The position numbers and the translations under genes are program-made. A stretch of 64,000 bases of DNA from Symsagittifera roscoffensis. Lineage: Eukaryota; Xenacoelomorpha; Acoela; Convolutidae. Under the pieces are notes generated by a model. It did no database searches. It was not told the origin of the DNA and was given only the letters and a program-made list of their open reading frames with translations. Positions 1 to 9,586 of this stretch are shown here, piece by piece. Where the stretch lies: assembly GCF_963678635.1 (NCBI RefSeq), contig NC_087069.1, forward strand, positions 47,200,276 to 47,264,275, in the 5' to 3' direction. How positions within the stretch are numbered: position 1 is the first letter of the stretch; the number at the start of each line of letters is the position of its first letter.

Positions 1-1
1 T

Positions 2-331
2 CGCCAGCCGCGTTAGACCCAGAGAAGATGAGGTCAACTGCGGTTGTAGCCTGGTACTTGATGATGCACCGCCCTTCTGCGTGCCCATCGACATCATCAA
101 CCTGTCGAACGTCGAGGATACTCGTACGATTATCACATCAGACATCGGCCTGGTCGGCGAGTTGGACAACGCTTTCCTGCTCTTATCATCTCTTGGGCAC
201 AGCGTGAAGTCCACACCCGGACGAGTCATCTCCGGATGGTCATAACTGGAAGATAAATCTTCAGTTTGTAGTAAACCATGCGCTCGTCGTACAAAGACTT
301 CCAGCTTTTCTTGGCTTTCGAACTCGTTTGT
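2..331 (-). CDS. Stop-free frame, possible coding part of the minus-strand retroelement
   Basis: The minus frame ending at base 2 is free of stops for 110 codons and runs off the window; it is closed upstream by a TGA at 334-332. The translation is Ser/Thr/Arg-rich and resembles no domain I know. It follows the 381-698 ORF in the transcription direction of the minus-strand element, in a different frame. A plus-strand frame (3-245) is also open here, so coding strand is uncertain. Confidence 0.25.
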
Positions 332-380
332 TCATCACTCGGTCTTATACTTCAAATCATCGCATTTTTGCTTTGCTTGA

Positions 381-698
381 CTAGAGATGATTGTTCTTTT
401 CTCCACTTGTTACTCTTTGTCTCTGATTTTCTGATTTGGACATTCCCCTGAACAACAGTTCTTCTCGCGGTTCGACCTCGGAACGCTCCGAGGCCTCCTC
501 CGTTCCTTCAACTTCCTCCCGTTCAAAGTCCTCGCCTGGCTCTTCCAGGTCCGCGTGATGGTGGTAATCGTGTCGGATCAGCGTTTGCTCCCCTTCCTCG
601 AAGGGGTCCATAAGCGTCTCGCTCGCCGGTCCGACCTCCACACTCCGCCCTTGATCGCCATGGAGGTTGTTCTCGCTTCTCAGTTTCATTCCGCTCAC
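381..698 (-). CDS. Small acidic ORF of the minus-strand retroelement
   Basis: A 105-aa ORF, strongly acidic (Glu-rich centre EEGEQ..EEPGEDFEREEVEG) with a basic end. No known domain. Its composition resembles the acidic linkers of the plus-strand giant element (for example 9587-9871 and 11,374-12,180), so I take it as a spacer or gag-like piece of the minus-strand element. A further 65-aa minus ORF lies just upstream (717-914), with a different composition and no recognisable homology. Confidence 0.35.
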   Translation of the reverse strand: MSGMKLRSENNLHGDQGRSVEVGPASETLMDPFEEGEQTLIRHDYHHHADLEEPGEDFEREEVEGTEEASERSEVEPREELLFRGMSKSENQRQRVTSGEKNNHL

Positions 699-1322
699 TG
701 AAAGACCAGCTTGATCTTAAGTCGCTCCGTCCTCAGCAAAAAGGTCGGAAACACTGCTAAACGAATATTGTCTACGCTTTGTTTTAACCTTTCGCATGCT
801 TCCCGTGCTCAGCCTGGGGATCTTAGTCGTCAATTCTAACGAGTCTCTACGCTGCATGTTTTTTAATAAACAGTAATATTCGCACAAATTGACGACAATG
901 CACATGTAGTGCAAATAAGTTCAAATTAATTTACTTAACGCTGCCTACTCGACTTCCTCAATATCAAAAATGTTCCTTGGATCTCTTGGTGATGATAGTA
1001 GTGACTCAGCTAAAGTTACACACAGGGCTTGCTTAGTGTTAAGATAATGCTAACTCCACCAGTTATCTAGTATAACAGTATCACAAAATTTTCACAAGAT
1101 ATGACCAATACACAAAACAATTGATAGTCAGATGAGAATATCCTACAGGTGACAGCGACCTTTCGTCAGTATCAATTTTACCGCCACACTCGTATCAATT
1201 CACTGCTTTGTTAAAATCAAACAATCTTTTTTAAAAGAGCAGTGATGATTCAGGAATAGATAAAAAAAACTTAGTCTTACAGAAAAAAGACTTCCCTCAA
1301 TTGAAACACTTCAAAAGAACGA

Positions 1323-1708
1323 AGCTCGAGGCAACCTCTGATCGAAAATTTCTAAAGTCTATGAAAAAGCTCTCCCACACCCGGGACGCCCCAAGTGCAC
1401 GAGAGCAGGGAACAACATTTCTACTCAATTGAGTGTGTATTTACCTAATACACTCACCGAGGTCTTCTTTTATATAATCCCGGATTGCCCGAGCTTTCCT
1501 ATTAAGTAGCTCAAGGCAACCACTGATCGAAAATTTCTAATGTCTATGGAAAAGCTCTCCCACACGCGGGACGCGCCAAGTGCACGAGAGGAGGGAACAA
1601 CTTTTTTTCTCAAGTGAGTGTGAGTTTGCCTAATACACTCACCGAGGTCTTCTTTCGTGTGTTCCCGGATTGCCCGAGTGTTTCTAATAAGTAGCTCAAG
1701 GCAACCAC
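1323..1708. repeat. 185-bp tandem duplication
   Basis: Two head-to-tail units start at 1323 (agctcgaggcaacc) and 1508 (agctcaaggcaacc), and a third begins at 1693 and stops after about 16 bases. The units share the blocks ctctcccacac, gcacgagag, ctaatacactcaccgaggtcttc and cccggattgcccgag, with scattered substitutions. They lie in the leader of the minus-strand retroelement. Confidence 0.85.
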
Positions 1709-1889
1709 ACAACCAAAATTACAATCGAAAAAAAATTGGTTCGGGTACTTCTGAATGATCCACTCTAGAATCCAAATTTGATCCCAATTTCCGGTTCAAT
1801 AGGGCTCCTGTGATCCTAATATGCTCGCCCGTTGGTAATTGACCCTTTATTCCGACTCTAAATGAATTTTTCAGTTGCTCAAATTGCCG

Positions 1890-2480
1890 CAGAAGGTACC
1901 CCTATATTTTCAATAAGGAGGGTTGTTAAGGGGCTTAATTCACTCCGGAGGGTTACTTTGGAGGTTTGTCAAGACACTTAGCTTACTCCGGAGGGTTACT
2001 TCGGAGGGTACCTTAGTCAGCTAAGTTACTTCGGATGGTCCCCTTAAACTCGCTAAGGAGGGTCAATAAGAGGCTTCATACGCTCCGGAAGGTTAATTCG
2101 GAGCGTTCCTTCAAAATTTCAAATTTTTCAAATCTCACCTAGGAGGGTCTCCTAACAGTCTCAAAAGGTGTCACAACAAGCTAAATTCTCTGTGGGGGTG
2201 GTTTTAACTTCTTCGGAGTGTTTCGTGAAAAATTTCCTCTAAGGAGGGTTGCTAAGGGGCTTAGATGACTCCGGAGGATTGCTTCGGAGGGTTCCCCAAA
2301 AATCAACAAAACGGATTATTTTACCGCTGTAAAGCCTCCGAAAGCGGTCTAGTTGACTTAAAACTAGGTTGGCTGACTCGGTCAACCTTCCCAGTAGGAC
2401 AAAAAGGTGATCTTATAAAATTTTCGGCCGCTCGGAGGTTCCCTAAATTTGGGCCCTCCGAACCAACAAAATCTAAAAAA
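1890..2480. repeat. Irregular array of ctccggagggtt-type motifs
   Basis: The palindromic core CTCCGGAG followed by GGTTA(C) recurs at about 1945, 1988 and 2270. Many degenerate 'ctaaggagggtt' and 'ttcggagggt' variants lie between about 1915 and 2480, with stray copies to about 2860 and near 4850. On the sense strand of the minus element they read as AACCCTCCGGAG. The array is not a clean tandem repeat. It may be a structured leader region; this is inference. Confidence 0.6.
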
Positions 2481-2499
2481 ATTCTTTCCTGAGATTATC

Positions 2500-4052
2500 A
2501 ACCCAAAAAAGGTTAAGGTTCAAGAAAATGCTCAAAAATGGCGACTTTTGATACCAAAATTATTCCGATTGGTTGGCTAGTTTTTGAGAAATTGCCAAAA
2601 ACACTTTTGTCGAATCGGCCTTTTTTCACCAGCTATAAAGATTCTTAGAAATTTTTTCGCAATTCCGACTGAAAGTGCCTAAACATACTTGAAACGAGCA
2701 TAGTAGCCCTGTACCGTTCTGGAACAATGCAAAAAACTGGATCAAAATTGGTTTGAAAACAAAACTTTGGCCAAAAACTATCAAATTTGGACCCTCCGAC
2801 TCCTTCCTTTTACTATCTTTCAGTTGTTAGCTCTATCCACGGAGCTATCGGGAGGGTTACCCAAAAATCTATCTGACAACCGAGCACGTTATGCTAGCAC
2901 GATCCTAACTTTTATTGCTCTAACTCTAAAAACTTAAAACTCGATCCTCAAAACAGGTTTACAAAATTCGGAAAATTATTTACAAAACTCAAAACTTTGA
3001 TTGAAGAACTTTTTGTTTTCTCTAACTTCTACTAAGTCCTTTTTCATGCGGTTTTATTAGTTGGGGGGTTAAACTACGTAGTAACTCCCTGTATAAAAGA
3101 TTTTTGATGTTCGGAAAAGCTCGGATATCCAAAATTTTGAGGGTCAATAGTTTGGTCCAAAACAGTAATTTTCGACAATATTGGGGTGTTTCTCGGGTCT
3201 AAATAGGAGCTAAGTAATATATATTAAGGATAATAATCTATTAGTAGTCGTTAATCAAAGTTACTATACTCTCTTTTGCACCAAAATACCCGAATCAGGA
3301 CCCTCAACTCGGAAATTCGCAATCGATGGAGGGTGCAATCGGACCGCCAATTGTGCCCCGCACCTCTTAAGTATTAATAAATTAGTAGCCCAACGATACT
3401 AAAATTGTTTCAACGATACCCAACAGTCGTTGTGGATGTTGAACTTGATGCCCCTGTTGAGTCTGGAACACGTTGGTCAGCTTGCCACTCTACCCTCCGG
3501 TCACCGGCAAAATCACCATAACGTGCTTGAATACTCAAATAACACTCAAGGGAGGTTACCTAACCCGCCACCAAAACACTCAATCTTTCTATCAGAAATG
3601 ATATAAATCAATCTAAAACAACGACAAATAGGAAGGTAAGATCGCATCTCGTCCGGAAAAAACATATAAACTGTCACTTTATGTTTTTTTTAATCGTTTT
3701 CGGTCTTTTTTGCATTTCCTACTGTTTTTTGTACTTTTTCGTTTTCAAGTAAATTTCTTTTTGGCTTTTTCTTGATTATACATTTTTTTTGTTTGGCTTT
3801 ACTCTTTCTTTTTAATTGTTTTTGGTCCCGGGACCTTGGGACAAGCGGGCTCATGACTTCCCACCTAAACTCCGGCCCCCGGAATTTTCTGTCTTAACTA
3901 AGTTAAAAAGCTAAATAGTACTAGGCGGAGGGTCAGCACCTTCCCCCTAAAACAACAAAGGTGATTAAGGCCTCTAACTCGGGCATACACCGGGAGCGGA
4001 GGGTTCGTCGCTGAAACGTTTGCTGATCATGATGGTCTTATGCTTTTAACAG
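2500..4052. other. Non-coding leader of the minus-strand element
   Basis: AT-rich sequence without a convincing ORF on either strand. It lies between the repeat array and the primer-binding site of the minus-strand element. The part nearest the PBS (about 3900-4040) resembles the leader of the plus-strand element in sense orientation, both having GC-rich 'gaagg..gg' blocks. Confidence 0.5.
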
Positions 4053-4070
4053 GCCAACCTAGGAGCGCCA
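4053..4070 (-). other. Primer-binding-site-like sequence
   Basis: On the minus strand TGGCGCTCCTAGGTTGGC starts 12 nt after the LTR end. Position and TGG start fit a tRNA primer-binding site. The tRNA was not identified. The same TTTTA-TGGCGCTC context occurs in the plus-strand element (5876) and in the fragment at 55,869. Confidence 0.6.
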
Positions 4071-4082
4071 TAAAAACGTCTA

Positions 4083-4934
4083 TGTAACATTCGCTCAAAT
4101 ACTGCACAGTGACGGAGCGTAGAAAACTACCTATTGACGACTGGCAGGCGTCAGTTACCTTAATTCTTTTCGTTTTTCACCGCCTCGACCTAGACAGTTG
4201 ATTTTCTGGTCTGTTCAGAGCTAAGTGAAAAGTTACTAATTTCAGGCCATCAGTCAAACGACTTTTAATCAGCTTTCGTTTACATGCGAACAAAACTACA
4301 TAGCTGGGTCTCGGATCATCAGACTACGTGATTGCTATTAAAAACACGGCTCGAGTTTACTATTTTTTTTACGTTTTTGGTGACGGTTCTATAATTAATC
4401 CATTGGAGCTGGATTCATCCTTCTCTCTTTCTAGCTACTCATATTTTAAAATGTCAATCAATACCGGTGTTAATTCAAATGTTTATTGCATCAGAGTAGC
4501 TAAAAAGTCAGTTCGTTATAGTCCTCCACCATATACCGTCTCTGGGGGGGGGGCGAGCCTCCGCCTCCGTGATTTCTCCGTAATAACGTCGTTATTACTC
4601 CCAATTCATGGCTTGGGAGGCTACTGCTCTTTACTACCTCCCCACTGAAGCCTCTTTTTCCGCCTGTCGTTTCTAATTAGCTGTCTTATCGTGCGTGATC
4701 GTCACGATAAGACGCTTCGTTTTTTCTTACGTTTTCTTCCAATTTTCTCGTCTTTTTTTTTGCTCAAAATGGCCGTAGTTGCATTTTTCAGAAATGTGAC
4801 GTAACAATTCGAATTTTTGAAAATTTAAAATATTCTGACCCTCCTTAGCAACAGTTTCCAACCATTAAGGCCTCTAATTCTACTTTCGTGTTGTGCCGGA
4901 AGGTTGCGCTGTGCCAGTCTGGCAGAATGGCACA
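4083..4934 (-). repeat. LTR of the minus-strand retroelement
   Basis: The sense strand begins TGTGCCATTCTGCC (4934) and ends GCGAATGTTACA (4083), the same TG..CA termini as the giant element's LTR (TGTGACATTCGACC ... GCGAATGTTACA). An adjacent PBS to the left makes it the 5' LTR. It contains a TTACGTCA CRE-like site and an 11-bp hairpin at positions matching those in the plus-strand LTR. Confidence 0.7.
4683..4713. other. Perfect 11-bp hairpin in the minus LTR
   Basis: GTCTTATCGTG (4683-4693) pairs perfectly with CACGATAAGAC (4703-4713) around a 9-nt loop. It lies at the position where the plus-strand LTR has a different 13-bp hairpin. Confidence 0.75.
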
Positions 4935-4935
4935 G

Positions 4936-4940
4936 TTGTT
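4936..4940. repeat. Candidate target-site duplication, left copy (TTGTT)
   Basis: TTGTT lies one base before the 5' LTR start at 4942, and TTGTT follows the 3' LTR directly (23,788-23,792). The one-base offset leaves the exact LTR edge ambiguous. It supports a single integration of the whole 18.8-kb unit. Confidence 0.55.
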
Positions 4941-5110
4941 GTGTGACATTCGACCAGAATGTGAAAAATGCAATCTATGCAGAATTCGAATTTTTAGCAG
5001 TGAGCCTTCCTGATTGGTGATTATTAAGAATTAAGAACGTTATTGGAACGATTGGCCAAACGGTGAGGGCTGGAAAATTCTGGTATTTTAGAATTTCAAA
5101 AATTCGAATT

Positions 5111-5120
5111 ATGACGTCAT
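5111..5120. promoter_or_regulatory. CRE/ATF-like palindrome in U3
   Basis: ATGACGTCAT contains the full 8-base CRE consensus TGACGTCA. The related minus-strand LTR keeps TTACGTCAC at the aligned place although the surrounding sequence has drifted. That suggests a promoter or enhancer role; this is inference from motif conservation. Confidence 0.5.
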
Positions 5121-5260
5121 ATTTCTGAGAAAAGTCAGAAACGGCCATTTTGGCTAAAACAAGAAAGAGGAACAGAACAACATTAGCTGCGCTAACAACA
5201 ACTACGAAATCGAGATTGGAAAACGACAACGAGTTACAGAGTAACAGAGAACACTCCGAG

Positions 5261-5292
5261 TTGCAACTATTGTGCCGCTACAATAGTTGCAA
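5261..5292. other. 13-bp perfect hairpin in the LTR
   Basis: TTGCAACTATTGT (5261-5273) and ACAATAGTTGCAA (5280-5292) pair perfectly around GCCGCT. The same hairpin is present unchanged in the 3' LTR near 23,186. Confidence 0.8.
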
Positions 5293-5875
5293 GGCCGTTG
5301 TGAACAACGGTGAAGGGTGAGAGACGGCCTTCTGGATTAAGAGGAAATCAGGATTAACGAGCTTGATCCAGTGGATTAATCAATCCGGAAGGGTAAAGGA
5401 ACTGAAACTTTTATCCTGTTACATAAACTTTTAGCTTCCTGTCATGTCCTGACTTGAATTTAATTAACATCTAGATTCATTTTGATAAGGATGAGAAGCT
5501 AGGAGTTGGGGGAAAGGGTTGATCCATCTTCGATGGAGATGATGATTTTTATCTACTGAACAAAAACAATAATAATATAATAAGTAGTACTAGCCCCGTT
5601 TTTACGAGTGACCTCGTGGTCTGGGGATACTGAGACCCAGCCATGAGCTCACTATTTCTGCATGTAATTTAGTTAATCTGAGTGTTTTGACCGAAGCCGA
5701 AAGCAGTAACGTTTTGTCGACCCGATGTTAGAAAAGACCAACGAAAAGTACTGGCTTGGTAGAGACGGTGAAAAGCATGCAAAGCTCTGTTTAGACGTTA
5801 GCCAGTCGTTTTAAGACTTAGTTTTGTTTTCCGTCGATATGTATTTTCCGGGCGAATGTTACATACATAATTTTA

Positions 5876-5893
5876 TGGCGCTCCTGGGTGTTA
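5876..5893 (+). other. Primer-binding site
   Basis: TGGCGCTCCTGGGTGTTA starts 12 nt after the LTR end. It begins TGG, complementary to a tRNA CCA end. The tRNA species is not assigned. The T before it makes an ATG that overlaps the PBS and opens an 11-codon reading frame. Confidence 0.65.
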
Positions 5894-6201
5894 TTCTTTT
5901 AACATCATGACCGGCAGCACCGTTAACAAGCACTCCGCGCCGAGCGGATGCTCACATTAACGCCCTTAATAGGCCTAAACCGCCGGGGCGGAAGGGTAGT
6001 TCGGAACGCGGAAGCCTTCCGGATTACCGTGAATAGCTTTTTAACTTAGTTAAGACCGAAAATTCACGAACCAGGAAGGGTGGGGGGATCGGCCATTCCC
6101 TCGTTCCCTGAGAGGTATGTGACCAAAAACACTTAAAGATATATATAAAACCAAACAAAAAGTAGTATAGTACCCAAGAAAAACAAAAAAAAACATAAAA
6201 A
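5894..6201 (+). other. Short leader without a gene
   Basis: About 300 bp of GC-rich then A-rich sequence (poly-A-rich around 6150-6200). No ORF. Contains gccggggcggaagg-type blocks similar to the leader of the minus-strand element. Confidence 0.6.
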
Positions 6202-6270
6202 ATGACCGAAAAAACCAAAAACTTTCTGGAAGGTCATGAAAGCACCAAGCAGTTTAGACATGAAACTTAA
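6202..6270 (+). pseudogene. Possible remnant of the gag start
   Basis: AAAAATGACCGAAAAA gives a good start context and a 22-codon frame (MTEKTKNFLEGHES...) ending at TAA 6268. The related fragment in the NEK4 intron also starts its gag-like ORF with ATGACCGAAA (55,905). The frame stops here and protease sequence begins at once in another frame, so most of gag appears to be missing. Inference from one short shared start. Confidence 0.35.
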
Positions 6271-7193
6271 AGTGATCTCCGGTAAGAGGTTCGGCATGGT
6301 GCCGCAAGGAAATAAGATACAGTCGATAATCTCAGTGGCTGGACACCAGGTAATAAGAAATCTGAGTGAACCATCCGAGTTCACTTTAATGCATTTGGAC
6401 ACATATGCAGATTATCTGAGGCAGGTGGAGCCACGCACCGAGTCGAGAGCTGTGCGAGCACTACTAACGACGGGTGGCCCTCGCATGAAGAAACTTCATG
6501 GACGCTACCTGGAGGTCTATGGGCCGTATCAAATAATGCTGAACGTGAATGGAATCAGTATCTACACCAGGACTTATATAACAACAGATGATGACCAAAT
6601 GGGGCAGATCTATTTGGGTGAAGAGGAACTCAAAGTCCGCAGGATAGGCCATGACGCCATGATGGAACAAGACGCGGTACACATTGGATATGAAGCAGAT
6701 GTGACAGCACATCTGCTTCGACACCAACGGAACAAAAATCGGAGTCACAGGGCTCCTGGACACAGGAGCAGTAGTGAGTGTGATGCCGATAAAAACTTGG
6801 GAAAGAATGGGCTTCACGCGGGAAGATCTGATTCCTACGAATCTCCGACTGGCCGCCGCAAATCGGGGAGCTATCTACGTGGCCGGAAGAACACCAATAA
6901 CGGTCCTTCACATGGGAGGACGAGATCTTTGGATGAGCTTCCTGGTGGTAGAGAATCTGGACGACGCCGACCAATTCATCTTGGGCAGAGATTTTGTCAA
7001 GAATTTTGACGTGATGATTGACTTGAACAACGGTCTAATACGGATTAGAAACCCGGACCGAAAGTATGTTAAGAGACCATTTAATAGGATAATAACAGAC
7101 GAAAATAAGGTACCAGTTTTTTTGGATAGAAAAGTAAAACTACAACCAGGACAAGCCGTGGTAGCAATTTTTAGAATGAGAAAATTAAATTAG
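6236..7193 (+). pseudogene. Retropepsin (aspartic protease) region, frameshifted
   Basis: The first part (6236 to about 6700) is open in one frame and contains the pre-protease segment; the protease core continues in another frame from about 6705. The catalytic motif LLDTGA is at 6753-6770, and the FILGRDF segment, typical of the C-terminal flap/ILG region of retropepsins, follows near 6978. The switch between the two frames lies at about 6650-6705. It could be a decay indel or a programmed shift; I cannot tell. TAG at 7191 ends the frame, but homology continues after it in the same frame. Confidence 0.75.
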
Positions 7194-9026
7194 TTAAGTG
7201 ATAGTAAACAGGTTTGCTTAGTACCGAATCCAAATAGTCAGAGTTCGGTGATTTTAGGCCGGAGCTTCTCGGTAACGCGAAACGGACTGTGTGTCAGTGT
7301 GTTTTTGAACACACTGGACACCACGGTTTCAATCCAGCGTGGAAAGAAGCTTGGCTACGCTTTGCCGATGAGGACCGACTATGAGGAGACACAAAACTTG
7401 AAGAAATATAGTGTGAAAGACTGTCCCTTATCATACCAATAAAGATAAAATTTTAGAAAGGATTAATGAATTAAAACCTATTCATAAATTGTTTTCAATG
7501 AAATCCAAAACGGACGACGGTTTATCAAGCTGCTCGAATTTTCCGGAACGCCCCTCGTCATATGAACTAGAATCTGACAAACCGGTTTTGCGGAGATAGA
7601 ACATTTAAAAGGGAAAATAGGTGAGGGAGGTTTCGAAAAATTGCGGGACCTCCTAAACCGGAACGCAGATGTATTTCCAAAACATAAGGCGGATATCGGT
7701 TGCTGTAATTGTCGTCGAACACGAAATCGAACTAGAAGAGGGCGCCGTTCCCCATAGGGAAGGCGCAAGGCGAATGACGCCACATAAATCGGAAGCGTGC
7801 CGAGCGGAAATAGAAATGTTGCTTGAATACGACATGATAGAACCCTCGAAATTGCCGTGGGCTTGGCGGGGTAGTAATGGCGAAAAAGAAGGGGGCAGCT
7901 TAGATTTTGTTGCGACTTTCGTTACTTGAACGCGGTAACGATAAAAGATGCGTACCCGATACCGCGAATAGACGAGAGCCTATCTAAGCTTGGTGATGCC
8001 AAATTCTTCACCACATTGGACTTAGGTTCTGCCTTCTGGCAGGTCCCTCTGCGAAAGAAGGACAAAGAAAAAACCGGATTCGCGTGCGAATTGGGATTGT
8101 ACCAGTGGAAGAGGAGGCCCTTCGGCTTGTGCAATGCAACAGCCACTTCTCAAAGACTGATGGCTCAGGCTTTGACGAAAGTGACCAAGAAATACGGGAA
8201 TCTCGTGATGTGTTACGTAGATGACGTAGTCATAGCGACACCGACCCTGGAAGACCACATTGATAGGCTCGATGAGGTCTTTGGATGCATGAAGAGAGCA
8301 GGATTGAAGTGCAAACCATCGAAATGTTAAATCCTTAGGGATTCGATAAAGTACCTAGGAAGAATGGTGGATAGGCATGGAGTGAGGCCGGACCCCGAAG
8401 CAGTGGAAGCAGTGTTGACATGGAAAGCTCCCAGAACGGACACACAGGCTCCTGAGCTTCCTAGGGTTTGCCAATTACTAACGAGAATTCATAAAAGGAT
8501 ATGCGGACAAGGTGTATCCGATGCAGAAGCTGATGCGCAACAAAGGGAAAAAGTTCGAATGGAACGATGAGGCACAGGTTGCTTTCGAGAACATAAAGCG
8601 GGAACTTTGCGAAGCGCCAGTGCTGGCAAGCCTACAGAAAAGGGCATGTATGTTCTCGACACAGACGCATCGGTGGTGGCCATCTCAGGAATCTTGCATC
8701 AAGAGCAAGAATGGAACGGAAGAACAGTTCTCCATCCCATTGCATACGCCAGCAAGGTCTTGAGTGACACATAGATGAAATATGGCGCACCAAAAGCAGA
8801 GATGTTTGCAGTAGTCACCTTCGTGGAAAAGTACCGTGCATACTTGGGGAGCGCTCCCTTCAAGTTACGCGTGGACAACAGAGGCGTTATCATGGTTGAA
8901 AACCTACTCGATGGATCAGAGTTATATGGTAGATGGATAGTAAGATTGGATGGCTACCATATGATAATCGAACATAGGATGCGTGATAAACACCAGAATG
9001 CTGACAGCCTCAGCAAGGAAAACTGA
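7194..9026 (+). pseudogene. Reverse transcriptase and RNase H region, multiply broken
   Basis: Ty3/gypsy RT is recognisable: a TTLDLGSAFWQVPL-type motif around 8015-8050, the FGLCNA motif near 8117, and the polymerase active site YVDD at 8214-8225. The frame changes near 7730, 7870 and 7910. A TAA at 8328-8330 stands where the family continues, and another shift is near 8440. RNase H follows: the DTDAS-like stretch near 8655 lies in another frame than its neighbours, and DKHQNADSLS near 8985 is intact. The RVDNR segment near 8870 is bounded by a local double shift. About six indels or stops overall, so this copy cannot make RT without recoding or correction. Confidence 0.85.
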
Positions 9027-9083
9027 GTTCTATGAAAGATTGGAGCAGAAGCAGGCAATCAGGCGGAAATAAAGGAGGGATTC

Positions 9084-9458
9084 TTGTTTCTGGACAAAGA
9101 AACTTATGAAGCGCTTCCCTTAACGAGATGGTTGGATAAGTCTGGACATCCAATTCCAGGGCACCCTGAGTTACCTGTAGAGAAAGCAGCCGAGATAAAG
9201 ATACTGTCCAAGGATGACCCGGTCCCCTTGGATTTGTTGCTGCGCTCGAACCTGGTCCAGCAAGAACTCTCTCGCATGAATATAAACAGCCTCTCTTTAT
9301 TGGATAAAACGGTGCAAGTCACGCCACAAGTGATGCGGATGCTGGGTGGACTGTTAGAAAGAGAAGTGACCAGAGATGACCCCGAGTGGACAGCAGCAGT
9401 GGCATCGCTAACAGTCAGTGAGAAGGTGAAGATCATGCCGTCCAGACGACAGCACTAA
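9084..9458 (+). CDS. Pol linker ORF between RNase H and integrase
   Basis: A 124-aa open frame after RNase H. It has no named domain and is mostly helical in appearance (LLLRSNLVQQELSRM, LGGLLEREV). Same frame as the preceding RNase H piece, with one stop between. Taken as the spacer of the pol polyprotein. Confidence 0.5.
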   Translation: MFLDKETYEALPLTRWLDKSGHPIPGHPELPVEKAAEIKILSKDDPVPLDLLLRSNLVQQELSRMNINSLSLLDKTVQVTPQVMRMLGGLLEREVTRDDPEWTAAVASLTVSEKVKIMPSRRQH

Positions 9459-9586
9459 GAGAACGAGAGGGATTGTAGGACAATAGTTCAGCAACTAGTA
9501 TCCTGAATACCCCAAGAGATTTTAACCAGTACATCTTACGGACAGAAAGAACAGAGAGCAGCAAGCGAAAGAAAACCGTCACCTTT

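Larger units (their letters stand above)
1..4934 (-). mobile_element. Partial LTR retroelement on the minus strand, cut by the window edge
   Basis: Read on the minus strand, this begins with an LTR (4934 to 4083), then a 12-nt spacer and a primer-binding-site-like TGGCGCTCCTAGG (4070 down to 4053), the same order as in the plus-strand giant element. A leader of about 3 kb follows, with repeats and no clear ORF, then short ORFs near 914-717, 698-381 and 331-2. Its LTR aligns by eye with the giant element's LTR (blocks around the CRE-like site, the 'acggccattttg' block, the 'gagacccagc' block and the terminal gcgaatgttaca) but is strongly diverged. It is therefore a different family member, not a copy. 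No pol domain is inside the window. Confidence 0.65.
4942..5863 (+). repeat. 5' LTR of the giant element
   Basis: 922 bp, TGTGACATTCG...CGAATGTTACA, with short terminal inversion. It holds a perfect ATGACGTCAT palindrome at 5111-5120 and a 13-bp perfect hairpin at 5261-5292. The segment 4977-5126 (150 bp) is absent from the 3' LTR; TCT triplets at both edges suggest a microhomology deletion there. Confidence 0.9.

Noticed and set aside
3-245. Plus-strand open frame of 80 codons at the window start
   Set aside because: Overlaps a longer stop-free minus frame that fits the orientation of the minus-strand element; neither can be proved.
4975-5229. Minus-strand ORF in the 5' LTR (also 22,879-23,154 in the 3' LTR)
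   Set aside because: Hydrophobic antisense frames in LTR U3/R. They are shared only because the LTRs are copies; no start context or domain.
6650-6705. Programmed gag-pol frameshift site
   Set aside because: No slippery heptamer with following structure is evident, and many other indels in pol make decay the simpler reading.
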